A stretch of DNA of 64,000 bases from Thiomonas intermedia (GCF_002028405.1 NZ_CP020046.1:1364001-1428000), one strand, 5' to 3'; positions 8,827 through 17,748 are shown, counted from the first letter of the stretch. Numbers and translations: made by a program. The notes: generated by a model from the sequence alone, not told the origin.

Positions 8827-10092
8827 TCACTTGCCCAGCCCCTTGAGCAGATTGACGATTTGACCAACGGCCTGCGCGGCGTTCGCCGCCCCCTCGCCAC
8901 CACTACCACCACTACCAAGACCGCCAAGACCGCCAAGACCGCCAAGACCCGAAGTGGCATGGAGGTTGGGGAAGTTCATCGTGTACTGATGCTGGGTTTG
9001 CACCTGCCTGTTGCCCAAAAGGACTAGCTGGGCCAGGGTGATGTCAAAGCTGAACACTGTGCCTGGATGGGCGTGGCGGGTGTTGTATTGGAGGACGCTG
9101 TCGTAGCTTGCCTCTCGCGCCTCACCAGGAGCGAGCTGAAAGCTGGTGTCCACCGCGCCGCCATGGAGCATGCCAATGCCATGCACATACCTGGCCTCGG
9201 TCCCTCCCTTTTTGCCCCAGCCATAGCTCAACCCCTGGTCGTCGGTAAGTTCAGCCGATTCGTAGGGATAGGCGAGGATCAAGGGCTCTGCGCCGGTGTT
9301 CTGAATGCGCAGCGTGGTCCGCACCGTGTGGTAGGCGGTGACGCCACCTGAGTCGGTCACGTTGACGCCGACCACCTGCACTCGGATCGGCCCCTGCACT
9401 TGGCAATTCGCTTGCCCCCCGCAGGCATCGGCCGCGTTGGCTGGCGCTGCGGTAACTGGCGCAATGCCAGGCGGTACTGCGCCCGCCCCAAGACCCGCAG
9501 TCGCGCCCAAGCCTGTAAAGGTCATTGCCATCGTGCGCGTCGAGCGCACCTTGCCATCGGACAGCACCGCCAATTGCACCAGGGTGAGATCCTGCTCGAA
9601 GACCTGGCCCGGTGCGCTGTTTCGCACGTTGTACTGCAGCACGCTGGTGAAGTTTGCATCGCGCGATTCCCCAGGAGCCAGCTGAAACTGCGGGTCCGCG
9701 CTGTCACGCGTTACACGTCCGATGCCTTCTGCTTTGCTCGACCACTTGTAGTTCAGGCCGCGGTCGTCGCTGACGCGGCTGGATCGGTCCTGATAGCCAA
9801 GAGTGATCGGCGTCTGGCCCAGGTTGGTAAAGCGAATCGTGGTACGCACCCCGTGGTAGGCCGTCACGCCGCCCGAATCGGTCACATTCACTTGCACGAC
9901 CTGACTCATCAGCGAGCCATCTACCCGGCAGTGCGTGGCGCCCGCACAGGGATCGGAGGCCCAGGCCGTGCCGATGGCTCCAAGCCCTGCAAAGACCATC
10001 AGCGCGACAAAGGCTGGGCGTGGCGTCCAGTGTGCCGTGGCGCGCTCGTACTCGATCCGGGCAAGATGAGATGGGTGAAATAGGGGGAGCAT
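8827..10092 (-). CDS. Exported protein with two tandem copies of a ~150-residue domain
   Basis: 421 residues. A long N-region precedes a hydrophobic helix (about 27-45) with a cleavage site at AWA-S. Two homologous domains follow, at about 47-195 and 222-380. Each begins with a DPC/DAC...C pair, then VNVTDSGGVTAYH, a VRTT strand, a DD.GL.Y.W segment, FQLAPGE, SVLQYN and an L.QL strand. The spacer is Ala/Pro/Gly-rich, and the C terminus has a GLG repeat and an amphipathic helix (QIVNLLKGLG). The domain looks like an all-beta Ig-like fold, but that is inference. AAGAGGA lies before the ATG at 10092. No named family is recognised. Confidence 0.75.
   Translation of the reverse strand: MLPLFHPSHLARIEYERATAHWTPRPAFVALMVFAGLGAIGTAWASDPCAGATHCRVDGSLMSQVVQVNVTDSGGVTAYHGVRTTIRFTNLGQTPITLGYQDRSSRVSDDRGLNYKWSSKAEGIGRVTRDSADPQFQLAPGESRDANFTSVLQYNVRNSAPGQVFEQDLTLVQLAVLSDGKVRSTRTMAMTFTGLGATAGLGAGAVPPGIAPVTAAPANAADACGGQANCQVQGPIRVQVVGVNVTDSGGVTAYHTVRTTLRIQNTGAEPLILAYPYESAELTDDQGLSYGWGKKGGTEARYVHGIGMLHGGAVDTSFQLAPGEAREASYDSVLQYNTRHAHPGTVFSFDITLAQLVLLGNRQVQTQHQYTMNFPNLHATSGLGGLGGLGGLGSGGSGGEGAANAAQAVGQIVNLLKGLGK
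8896..8949. repeat. 9-bp microsatellite encoding the Gly-Leu-Gly tail
   Basis: Two 9-bp CCACCACT-type units (896-913 in the 8000s) are followed by AAGACCGCC repeated three and a half times (8917-8949). Read on the minus strand these give GGLGGLGGLG and SGGSGG. Length changes in multiples of 9 would keep frame. Confidence 0.8.
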
Positions 10093-10203
10093 GGCCGTCC
10101 TCTTTGTCGACACATCGTTATGTTTGTTGGACTGTAGGCAGCCTGAGAGGACGTCACACCTCCCATTTGGGAGCAATCCTGCCCCATGATCCGGGGGATC
10201 TCG

Positions 10204-11337
10204 CTAACGACGGGCGTCGACAAGTAGCAGGGTCACCAAATCCGTCTGACGATGGGTGCCTGTCTTCAAAAAGATCATCTTCAGGTAGCCGCGTGCCGTG
10301 CCGTAGCTGATGCCACAGCGGTCGGCTGCCTCTCGCAGCGTCGACCCGCCGCACAGCGCTGATGCCAGACGCGCCTGGGAACGGGTGAGGCCGAAACGTC
10401 GCGCGAGTTCCTCGAGACGGTGGTGACTGGCGGCTTCCGTTCCCGTAATGAGCAGCACGACATGCCGAGGTCCTGGCGACCCCGTGAAGTTCGGGCGAAC
10501 TAAGGGGAATGCCTGCACATGCAACGCTGCCCCACCCTCTGGGCCCAGGATGCAACGAGTGACGGCGGTGGTCTTCGCATTGACGACGTCATGCACGATG
10601 CGGGCGAGCTTGTCGTCATCCTGCGGCATGCTCGCACTGAGGCGACTGGCGGACAGAAACAGAATCTCACCCATGCGAAGCATCGTTTCCAGACCTGGGC
10701 TCGCGTAAATCAGACACCGCCGTCCATCGACGACAGCCAACGGAGAATGCAGCAGTTCCAGGGCATCGATCGCCGCAGCGGCGGTCACGTCAGCTTCGGC
10801 CAGTCGCTCGTGCATGCGCAGGGCAAAACCAAAATGACGCGCGAGCAGGTCCAGCGCTACTGCATCAGGATCATTGAAAGCGCGCTGGTCGGTGGCCCGG
10901 AACAAGCTGACGTTCGCCGAGCGCATGCCGCTGGCTGACACCGTCGTTCCCAGAGTATGGCGAAAGCCCTGTGGCCGCATCCACTCGTTGAAATAGGCAC
11001 TATGTGTGAAAGGCAGCTCATCCTTGCCTAATAGCGCTGACAGATTTTCGCTGGTGCGTACCGTACCGGGCTTGTTGAGCACGAGGGCATGGGCGGTAAA
11101 CGGATTGTCGTCACGAAAAAACATCTCGGGCAATGATTCGACCCAGCGTTCTTCGACACCCTGCATGTACAGGCTGGTTACCGTGCCCAGTGCGGGATCG
11201 AGCACATAAAACGATTCCATCACGCTACCAAACTGCTCCCGCAGCAACGACGCAACGTGACTCCAGGCCACTGGTGACAGCGCCGCGCAGTAAATGGCCT
11301 CGATTAGGTCTTGCAGGACATGGGGCGGAGGGATCAT
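10204..11337 (-). CDS. LuxR-type HTH transcriptional regulator
   Basis: A 377-residue DNA-binding regulator. The C-terminal 65 residues form the LuxR helix-turn-helix: LARRFGLTRSQARLASAL, then GGSTLREAADRCGISYGTAR and LKMIFLKTGTHRQTDLVTLL. The N-terminal 300 residues resemble a PAS/GAF-like sensory region and carry no receiver or autoinducer-binding signature that I can name. CAGGGAG precedes the ATG at 11337. It is the first gene of the leftward envelope cluster (gap of 111 bp to the double-domain gene), so the cluster is its likely target; this is inferred from position only. Confidence 0.85.
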   Translation of the reverse strand: MIPPPHVLQDLIEAIYCAALSPVAWSHVASLLREQFGSVMESFYVLDPALGTVTSLYMQGVEERWVESLPEMFFRDDNPFTAHALVLNKPGTVRTSENLSALLGKDELPFTHSAYFNEWMRPQGFRHTLGTTVSASGMRSANVSLFRATDQRAFNDPDAVALDLLARHFGFALRMHERLAEADVTAAAAIDALELLHSPLAVVDGRRCLIYASPGLETMLRMGEILFLSASRLSASMPQDDDKLARIVHDVVNAKTTAVTRCILGPEGGAALHVQAFPLVRPNFTGSPGPRHVVLLITGTEAASHHRLEELARRFGLTRSQARLASALCGGSTLREAADRCGISYGTARGYLKMIFLKTGTHRQTDLVTLLLVDARR

Positions 11338-11377
11338 GGCTAAAACTCCCTGCGGAAACCAACGAACAGCCAGCTGT

Positions 11378-11391
11378 AGTGCGTGCGCACT
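11378..11391. promoter_or_regulatory. Short dyad upstream of the LuxR-type regulator
   Basis: AGTGCG-TG-CGCACT is a perfect 6-bp inverted repeat 41 bp upstream of the regulator start, in the divergent gap before the DAHP synthase gene. A tandem CTTGTTTCGT/CTTGTTTCAC repeat lies nearby at about 11429-11450. Either could be an operator; neither matches a site I can name. Confidence 0.3.
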
Positions 11392-11553
11392 CGAAAGCAC
11401 ATGATGAAACAGATTGGCATGCCTTGTCCCTTCTTGTTTCGTCTTGTTTCACTCGGACAGAAGGCGCGGAGGAACAAAACATCACGCAAAGTGCGTCATC
11501 CGATACTTCGTGGCCTCTAACATCAGCCCCAGGACCCTAGCCTGGAAAATTTC

Positions 11554-12696
11554 ATGCCCCGCATCGACGACCCCACTCACGATCACGAAGCCGGTGTGCT
11601 CGACGGCACGCTCGACACCACTCGCATCGACGATACCCGCATCAAGGCGGTGCGGGCCTTGGTATCGCCTGCGCTGCTGCTCGGAGAGTTGCCGGTCACC
11701 GAGGCGGTGGAGGCCGTAGTGGAGCGCAGCCGCACGGCCATCGCCGAGGTGCTGCAAGGGCAGGACGACCGTCTGGTCGTGGTGGTCGGGCCATGCTCGA
11801 TCCACGATCACGATCAGGCGATGGACTACGCCCGACGCCTCAAGGCCGAGGCGGGTGCGCTGGATGACGCGCTCGTCGTGGTGATGCGCGTGTACTTCGA
11901 GAAGCCGCGCACCACCGTGGGCTGGAAAGGCTACATCAACGACCCCCGGCTGGATGGCAGCTTCCGCATCAACGAGGGTCTGCAGCGCGCGCGGCAGTTG
12001 CTGCTCGACATCAATGCCCTGGGGCTGCCCGCGGGCACCGAGTTTCTCGATCTGCTGTCGCCGCAGTATTTCAGCGACCTGATCGCCTGGGGCGCGATCG
12101 GCGCGCGCACGACGGAAAGCCAGAGCCACCGCCAGCTCGCGTCGGGTCTGAGTTGCCCGGTGGGATTCAAGAACGGCACCGACGGCGGGGTGCAGGTGGC
12201 GGCCGATGCCATGGTGTCGGCGGCCAGCGGCCATGCTTTCATGGGCATGACCAAGATGGGCGTGGCGGCGATTTTCGAGACCCGCGGCAATGCCGATTGC
12301 CACGTCATCCTGCGCGGTGGCAAGGCGCCGAATTTCGACGCCGCTTCAGTGGACGCGGCCTGTGCCGTGCTCGCCAAGGCGGGTCAGCGCGAACAGGTGA
12401 TGATCGACTGTTCGCACGCCAATTCGGCCAAGCAGCCGCGCAAGCAGATGGAGGTGGCCGCCAGCATCGCGCAGCGCATCGCCGCGGGCGAGCGGCGCAT
12501 CGTCGGCGTGATGGTCGAAAGCCATCTGTGCGAGGGTCGGCAGGATCTCAAGCCCGGCCAGACGCCCGCGCCCGGTGTGTCCATCACCGACGCCTGCCTG
12601 AGCTGGGACGATACGGTCCCCTTGCTGCGCGGGCTGGCCGATGCGGTGCGGGCGCGCCGGTCAGGCGGAGCACCTCAGCCCCGTGCTGCGGCGTAG
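11554..12696 (+). CDS. aroG: 3-deoxy-7-phosphoheptulonate synthase (class I DAHP synthase)
   Basis: Condenses phosphoenolpyruvate and erythrose 4-phosphate in the first step of the shikimate pathway. The 380-residue product is the AroFGH type: VVVGPCSIHD, MRVYFEKPRTTVGWKG, GFKNGTDGG, HAFMGMTK and IDCSHANSAKQPRKQ are all present. These include the Cys and His metal ligands and the Arg/Lys phosphate contacts of the family. It is about 30 residues longer than the E. coli enzymes, mostly at the N terminus. Which amino acid inhibits it cannot be told. Its last 22 bp overlap the end of the convergent MocR gene. Confidence 0.93.
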   Translation: MPRIDDPTHDHEAGVLDGTLDTTRIDDTRIKAVRALVSPALLLGELPVTEAVEAVVERSRTAIAEVLQGQDDRLVVVVGPCSIHDHDQAMDYARRLKAEAGALDDALVVVMRVYFEKPRTTVGWKGYINDPRLDGSFRINEGLQRARQLLLDINALGLPAGTEFLDLLSPQYFSDLIAWGAIGARTTESQSHRQLASGLSCPVGFKNGTDGGVQVAADAMVSAASGHAFMGMTKMGVAAIFETRGNADCHVILRGGKAPNFDAASVDAACAVLAKAGQREQVMIDCSHANSAKQPRKQMEVAASIAQRIAAGERRIVGVMVESHLCEGRQDLKPGQTPAPGVSITDACLSWDDTVPLLRGLADAVRARRSGGAPQPRAAA

Positions 12697-14150
12697 GCGC
12701 GCCAGAAGGCTTCGTCCTGAGTCTGCGTGAAGTTGATGCGCATGCGGGTGGAGGGTTGCTGCTGAGGATCGAACAGGTGGCCGGGAGCGAGTAGATAACC
12801 GGCATCGAGCAGGCGCTGCGCCAGCGTGGCTGTGTCCACGCCGGTATCCACCCAGCCCAGCAGTCCGCGCGGCGGGGTGACGAAACGGCAGCCCGCTTTC
12901 TCGGCCCACCGCACCGCACGCGCGCGCGCCGCATCCAGACGATCGCGCACCTGCTGCGTGGTGCGCCGCAGCTGTCCCTGCCCGAGCACATGGGCCAGAG
13001 CCCGTTCGCTGAGCGTGGGGGTGGTGAGCACGGCCAGCAACTTCTGGTCGATCAGGCGGTCGATGATGCCCGGTGCCGCGGCCACGAAACCCACCCGCCA
13101 GCCGGGCGCAAGGATCTTGGAAAATCCGCTGAGATAAATGGTGTGCTCCAACTGGTCGAGCACGCTCATGCGCGGACTGCTGGTCTCGGCCAGGGCGGCA
13201 TAGACATCGTCCTCGACCACCTGAAAACCGTAACGCTGCGCGAGCTGCAGCACGCGGTGCGCACTGGCCGCGCTGAGACTCTGCCCCGTGGGGTTGTGCA
13301 GCACGCTCACGCAGATGAACAGGCGCGGCGCGTGGGCGCGGGCCAATTGATCGAGGATGTCCAGATCGGGGCCGTCGGCACCTCGGGGGACGGGCAGCAG
13401 TTTGAGCCCATGGTGTGCCATCTGTGCAAACTGCATCGCCCAGCCGGGGCTCTCGACCAGCACCGCGTCGCCGGGGCGCGTGAGCGCGCGAAGCACCAGA
13501 TCCAGGGCCTGCGATGCACCGTTCGTGGTCAGAATCTGTTGCGGCGGGGCCTGTAGGGACAAACCGGCCAATTGCCGCGACAAGGCCTCGCGCAAAGCCA
13601 GGTCACCCTGCGGATGCCCGTAGTGCAGCGAAGCCTGCTCCAACTCGTTCGCGCGGGCGATGCGCCGCAGAGCCGACCCCAACGCCGGGCTTTCCAGCCA
13701 TGGCGCGGGCAGCACGCCTGAGCCGGGCGCGCCACGCAGCGCCACCGCGGCGCCTGCCCCCATCTGATGAAACATGCCGCGCACCAGAGCGGTGGCGTGC
13801 GTGGGCGGCATCATGGGCGCCGCAACCTCGGTCTGCGCAGCGCCACGCCTGGCTATTGAAGGCGCTAGCGCCTCCTCGGTCGCACGCACGAAATACCCTC
13901 GCTGAGCGCGCGCCTCCACCAGCCCGAGAGCCTGCAGCCGGTCGTAGGCCGCCACCACGGTTTGCGTGCTCAGCCCATAGCGCCTCGCACAGTCGCGCAC
14001 CGAGGGCAGGCGGCTGCCAGGGGGCAGCAAACGGTTGCGGATGCGGGCGGCAAACTGCGCCGCAAGCTGCTCCGCCAGGGTGGCCGCGGCATGGCGTTGC
14101 AGCGTGGCCGCCTCGCTTGATGCGAAAACTGTATCGGTCAAATTCGCCAT
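12675..14150 (-). CDS. MocR/PdxR-type regulator (GntR HTH fused to aminotransferase-like domain)
   Basis: 491 residues. The N-terminal 90 or so form a GntR winged helix (GSRLPSVRDCARRYGLSTQT), followed by a fold-type I aminotransferase domain. The PLP lysine is in LSGFSKILAPGWRVGF, and NPTGQ and EDDVYAAL also fit. Proteins of this class sense a PLP-bound amino compound and bind direct repeats in the divergent promoter. The start at 14150 begins just before the HTH; the frame runs further upstream without homology. It faces a transporter, an aminotransferase and a PhzF-like gene, its probable regulon. Confidence 0.92.
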   Translation of the reverse strand: MANLTDTVFASSEAATLQRHAAATLAEQLAAQFAARIRNRLLPPGSRLPSVRDCARRYGLSTQTVVAAYDRLQALGLVEARAQRGYFVRATEEALAPSIARRGAAQTEVAAPMMPPTHATALVRGMFHQMGAGAAVALRGAPGSGVLPAPWLESPALGSALRRIARANELEQASLHYGHPQGDLALREALSRQLAGLSLQAPPQQILTTNGASQALDLVLRALTRPGDAVLVESPGWAMQFAQMAHHGLKLLPVPRGADGPDLDILDQLARAHAPRLFICVSVLHNPTGQSLSAASAHRVLQLAQRYGFQVVEDDVYAALAETSSPRMSVLDQLEHTIYLSGFSKILAPGWRVGFVAAAPGIIDRLIDQKLLAVLTTPTLSERALAHVLGQGQLRRTTQQVRDRLDAARARAVRWAEKAGCRFVTPPRGLLGWVDTGVDTATLAQRLLDAGYLLAPGHLFDPQQQPSTRMRINFTQTQDEAFWRAYAAARG

Positions 14151-14163
14151 ACAGGCCTTCTTT

Positions 14164-14194
14164 TGTACTGATTGAGTGTATTGGTACTGTATTG
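14164..14194. promoter_or_regulatory. Direct repeats, probable MocR operator
   Basis: GTACTG occurs at 14165-14170 and again at 14184-14189, each followed by an ATTG (TGTACTGATTG, GGTACTGTATTG). The spacing of 19 bp is about two helical turns. The pair sits in the 67-bp gap between the divergent MocR and transporter starts. MocR-family regulators are known to use direct repeats in such gaps, so this is the likely site; it is not matched to a published motif. Confidence 0.55.
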
Positions 14195-14217
14195 CATTGA
14201 ACTCTAAGCTGCAAAGC

Positions 14218-15183
14218 ATGTCCACACCATCCGCCTCCGCCACCACGCGATCGCGCGCCCGGACCTCCGCGCACGGCAAGGCGCTGGCCCTGGGTCTGCT
14301 CGGCGTGGGGCTGTTTGCGCTTTCGCTGCCGATGACGCGCCTGGCCGTCGGTTCGACCCAGGCGCCGCAACTGTCGCCCGAGTTCGTGGCGCTGGGGCGC
14401 GCTGCAGTGGCGGGCGTGCTCGCAGCCCTCTGGCTGGTATGGCAACGCGCGCCCTTGCCCGGTCGCCGCGACTGGGCTCTGCTGGCCGCGATGGCAGGCG
14501 GTGTGGTGTTCGGCTTCCCCTTGCTGACCTCCATCGCCCTGCGTGAGGTCGATGCGGTGCACGCCTCGCTCATTCTGGCCCTGCTGCCCTTGTTCACCGC
14601 GGCGCTAGGCGCGCTGCTGGCAGGTCAGCGTCCGTCTGCCGGGTTCTGGCTCTGCGCCCTTCTGGGCGCCGCCCTGGTGATGACCTACGCCCTGCTGCAC
14701 GGTTCAGGGCCTCTGGTCCTGAAGCTGCGCCTGGCCGATGGTCTGCTGGCGGCGGCCATGCTGTCGGCCGCGGTGGGCTATGCCCTGGGCGGCCATCTCA
14801 CGCGGTCGCGCCCCGCCGGGCAGGTGATCGGTTGGGCGCTGGTGCTCAGCCTGCCCCTCACCGTGCCTGCAGCGTGGTGGCTGCGCCCCGTTGCCCCGGT
14901 GCAGCTCTCGGCCTGGAGCGGTTTCGCTTATGTGGCCGTGGTGTCGATGTGGCTGGGTTTCCTGGCCTGGTACCGGGCCCTCGCCCTGGGCGGCACCGTG
15001 CGCATCTCGCAGCTGCAACTGCTACAACCTTTCTTGTCGATGCTGGCCGCGGCGGCCTTGCTGCATGAAGTGCTCGATCTCACCACCTTGTTGTTCGCTG
15101 GCGCCGTGCTGGCCGTCGTTTTTGTCGCGCGGCGCATGCCAGTGCATGAGGCGCCGCACCCTGTTCCTGGCTCCCGGAGTTGA
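14218..15183 (+). CDS. EamA/DMT-family transporter
   Basis: A predicted inner-membrane permease of 321 residues with about ten hydrophobic helices arranged as two EamA halves. Examples are KALALGLLGVGLFALSLPMT at the start and ISQLQLLQPFLSMLAAAALL in the second half. Members export or import amino acids and other small metabolites. The ATG at 14218 leads into a short charged tail before the first helix. The aminotransferase gene begins 3 bp after its stop, so the two are co-transcribed, and the MocR regulator is divergent. The substrate is unknown, but an amino acid or amine is suggested by the neighbours. Confidence 0.88.
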   Translation: MSTPSASATTRSRARTSAHGKALALGLLGVGLFALSLPMTRLAVGSTQAPQLSPEFVALGRAAVAGVLAALWLVWQRAPLPGRRDWALLAAMAGGVVFGFPLLTSIALREVDAVHASLILALLPLFTAALGALLAGQRPSAGFWLCALLGAALVMTYALLHGSGPLVLKLRLADGLLAAAMLSAAVGYALGGHLTRSRPAGQVIGWALVLSLPLTVPAAWWLRPVAPVQLSAWSGFAYVAVVSMWLGFLAWYRALALGGTVRISQLQLLQPFLSMLAAAALLHEVLDLTTLLFAGAVLAVVFVARRMPVHEAPHPVPGSRS

Positions 15184-15186
15184 CCC

Positions 15187-16395
15187 ATGGCCATCACCTT
15201 GTCGCAGCGCAGCGCGCACTACACCGTTTCCCCGATTCGCGAATTGCTCAAGCTCACCGAGCAGCCCTGCATGATCTCGCTGGCCGGCGGTCTGCCCGCG
15301 CCGGAGAGCTTTCCGGTGCAGGCCTTGCGTGCGGCCTGCGTCGACGTGCTCGACACGCAGGCCCAGGGGGCGCTGCAATATGGCCCGAGCGAAGGCATTG
15401 CACCTCTGCGCGAGTGGGTGGCCGTGCAATTGCGTGCACAGGGCATCCCGGCCCAGCTTGACGAGGTGCTCATCACCAGCGGGTCGCAGCAGGGGCTCGA
15501 TCTGGTGGGGCGCGTCTTGATCGATCCGGCCAGCACCGTGCTGGTGGAACGCCCGACTTATCTCGGCGCGCTGCAGGCCTTCGCGCCTTACGGGCCACGC
15601 TTTGCCGATCTCGACGACGATGCCGAGGGCGCGCTGCCGACGCTGGACGCCCCGGCGCATCGCGGCGCGCGCATGGTCTATCTGCAGCCCAACTTCCGCA
15701 ATCCCACGGGGCAGACCATGACCGCCGCACGCCGCGCGCACTGGGCGCAGGCCTTGCGGGGCCGCCCCATCGCCCTGGTGGAAGACAACCCCTACGGCGA
15801 TCTGTGGTTCGATCAGCCGCCGCCGGCCCCGCTGGCCGCACGGCTGCCCGGCCAGAGCATTCTGCTGGGCACCTTCTCCAAGATGCTGTCACCCGGACTG
15901 CGCCTCGGCTACATCCACGCCCCGCCTGAGGTGATCGCCAAGCTGACGCTGGCCCGTCAGGCCGCCGACCTGCAGACCTCGAGTCTGACGCAGCGCCTGG
16001 TGCTCAAGGTACTGGAAGGTGGCGTGCTGGAGGCTCAGTTGCCCCGCATCCGCGCGCTCTACCAAGGCCAACGCGACGCCATGCTCGCCGCCCTGTCCCG
16101 CCACATGCCCGATGCCGTGCGCTGGGAAACACCGCGGGGCGGCATGTTCATCTGGCTGTCGCTGCCGGAAGGCGCCGACGCCACCGCGCTGCTGCCGCTG
16201 GCCCTGGCGCGCAAAGTGGCCTATGTGCCGGGTGCGGCGTTCTATGCAGCGGGCACGGCCCCGCGCAACACCCTGCGACTGTCTTACGCCACGGCCACGC
16301 CCGAACAGATCGACACCGCCATCGCGCATCTTGGCGCCGTCTTTTCGCAGACCCAGACCCGCCCGCACCATGACCCATCCGTTCTTGCAGCTTGA
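15187..16395 (+). CDS. PLP-dependent aminotransferase, 2-aminoadipate/LysN-like
   Basis: A 402-residue fold-type I aminotransferase of the group that includes 2-aminoadipate transaminase and MocR C-terminal domains. Visible are SLAGGLPAPESFP, QYGPSEG, SGSQQGLDL, NFRNPTGQTM, VEDNPYGDLWF and the PLP lysine K232 in GTFSKMLSPGLRLGY. The DNA-binding domain found in MocR is absent, so this is an enzyme. It lies between the transporter gene (3-bp gap) and the PhzF-like gene (26-bp overlap). The substrate cannot be fixed from sequence. Confidence 0.9.
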   Translation: MAITLSQRSAHYTVSPIRELLKLTEQPCMISLAGGLPAPESFPVQALRAACVDVLDTQAQGALQYGPSEGIAPLREWVAVQLRAQGIPAQLDEVLITSGSQQGLDLVGRVLIDPASTVLVERPTYLGALQAFAPYGPRFADLDDDAEGALPTLDAPAHRGARMVYLQPNFRNPTGQTMTAARRAHWAQALRGRPIALVEDNPYGDLWFDQPPPAPLAARLPGQSILLGTFSKMLSPGLRLGYIHAPPEVIAKLTLARQAADLQTSSLTQRLVLKVLEGGVLEAQLPRIRALYQGQRDAMLAALSRHMPDAVRWETPRGGMFIWLSLPEGADATALLPLALARKVAYVPGAAFYAAGTAPRNTLRLSYATATPEQIDTAIAHLGAVFSQTQTRPHHDPSVLAA

Positions 16396-17227
16396 TGTCT
16401 TCGCCCCCGCGCCGCTGCGCGGCAATCCCCTGGCCGTGGTGGACCAGGCCGACGATCTGGATACGGCCACCATGCAATCCATCGCCTGCTGGCTCGGGCT
16501 GTCGGAAACCACGTTTCTGCTCAAACCCAGCGCGCCTGAGGCCGACTACGGCGTGCGCATCTTCACACCAGGAGGAGAGCTGCCCTTCGCCGGCCACCCC
16601 ACCTTGGGCAGTTGCGCCGCGTGGCTGCAACTGGGCGGCCGGCCCAGACGCGATGGCGTGGTGATCCAGCAATGCGGCGTCGGTCTGGTGGAGGTACGCG
16701 TCGTGGCGCCTGAGGCATCCGGCGCGCAGCAACTCGCCTTTGCCGCGCCGCCAATGCGCGAGCTCCCCATCGAACCCGGTTTGCTGGACAACGTGGCCCA
16801 GGCCCTAGGCCTGGGGCTCGACGACATTCAACGCAGCGCCTGGCTGGACAACGGGCCGCGCTGGTTCTGCCTCTGGCTGCGCAGCGCCGCGCGCGTGCTC
16901 GCAGTGGAGCCCGACCATGCCGCGCTCAAGCGCCTGGGCGTGAATGTCGGCATGGCAGGCCCGCACACTCCGGGAGGGGACGCCGCAATCGAAGCACGCG
17001 GCTTCGTCTCAGCGCTGAGCGTGCCCGAAGACCCCGTGACCGGCAGCCTCAACGCCAGCCTGGCGCAATGGCTGATCGGCCAGGGCGTCCTGCCCGCGCA
17101 GTATGTCGCCGCTCAGGGCGCGAAGCTGGGACGCGCCGGACGCGTGCACATTCAGCGCGATCCGGCCGGGAAGGTCTGGGTTGGCGGCGAGGTGCAATCA
17201 CTCATCGCGGGCACGCTGGACCTCTGA
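16370..17227 (+). CDS. PhzF-family isomerase/epimerase
   Basis: A 285-residue member of the PhzF family, related in fold to diaminopimelate epimerase. It has FLQLDVFAPAPLRGNPLAVV at the start, the catalytic Glu46 in LGLSETTF, FTPGGELPFAGHPTLG, and the second-domain segment SVPEDPVTGSLNASLAQWL. PhzF itself isomerises a phenazine precursor, but most members in non-phenazine genomes have unknown substrates, and no phenazine genes are here. The ATG at 16370 lies inside the end of the aminotransferase gene, indicating translational coupling. Confidence 0.9.
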   Translation: MTHPFLQLDVFAPAPLRGNPLAVVDQADDLDTATMQSIACWLGLSETTFLLKPSAPEADYGVRIFTPGGELPFAGHPTLGSCAAWLQLGGRPRRDGVVIQQCGVGLVEVRVVAPEASGAQQLAFAAPPMRELPIEPGLLDNVAQALGLGLDDIQRSAWLDNGPRWFCLWLRSAARVLAVEPDHAALKRLGVNVGMAGPHTPGGDAAIEARGFVSALSVPEDPVTGSLNASLAQWLIGQGVLPAQYVAAQGAKLGRAGRVHIQRDPAGKVWVGGEVQSLIAGTLDL

Positions 17228-17256
17228 AAAAAACAAACCCGCCGACGGCGGGTTTG
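17227..17256 (-). terminator. Intrinsic terminator of the cytochrome c' gene
   Basis: CAAACCCGCC-GAC-GGCGGGTTTG (17234-17256) with a run of seven A to its left, which is a U-tract on the minus-strand transcript. The plus-strand PhzF operon ends at the same place and may use the hairpin, but has no U-tract there. Confidence 0.85.
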
Positions 17257-17274
17257 CGCGCGGGTGCAAGGCTG

Positions 17275-17748
17275 TCAGAGCTCTTCGCGGAACGCGTCGT
17301 GGCAGGACTTGCAGGTCTTGGCGGTTTCGCCGAACACCACCTTGATCTCGTCGAGCTTACCGGTCTTCGCGGCCGCCACCAGCTTGGGCGTGAGTTGCTG
17401 CAGCTTGTCGGCATCGGCCTTGAACTTGTCAATCTCTTTCCAGATTTCAGGCTTTGCATGCGAGTCGGGCAGCTCGGTGCCCGGACCGAAGGCCTGCCAG
17501 GGCAGATGCGACATGAACGCCACGACTTCGGCGTTCTGCAGTGCGGCCTTGGCGTCGAACGGCGCCTTGCCCTGCACCATGGCGCCGATGCGGCCGAAAC
17601 TCGCCGCCATCACGGTGAACGCCGACTGACGGTACTTCACCGCGTCTTGCGGCTTGGCAAACTGCGCGTGCGCCGGCACGCTGGCCAAAAGACCGCAGGC
17701 AAACACGGCGGCAAAGATTTTTCGGGGATGCAATGAGGCTGGGTTCAT
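17275..17748 (-). CDS. Cytochrome c' (class II c-type cytochrome)
   Basis: A 157-residue periplasmic haem protein. The signal peptide ends at AHA-Q (residues 28/29), giving a mature four-helix protein of about 129 residues, the usual size. The haem-binding motif CKSCH is at 146-150 near the C terminus, as in cytochromes c', with an AAxxGKLDEIKVVFGETAKT approach helix. The family binds NO and other gases or acts in electron transfer. A single-gene unit, closed by a terminator at 17227-17256. Confidence 0.92.
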   Translation of the reverse strand: MNPASLHPRKIFAAVFACGLLASVPAHAQFAKPQDAVKYRQSAFTVMAASFGRIGAMVQGKAPFDAKAALQNAEVVAFMSHLPWQAFGPGTELPDSHAKPEIWKEIDKFKADADKLQQLTPKLVAAAKTGKLDEIKVVFGETAKTCKSCHDAFREEL

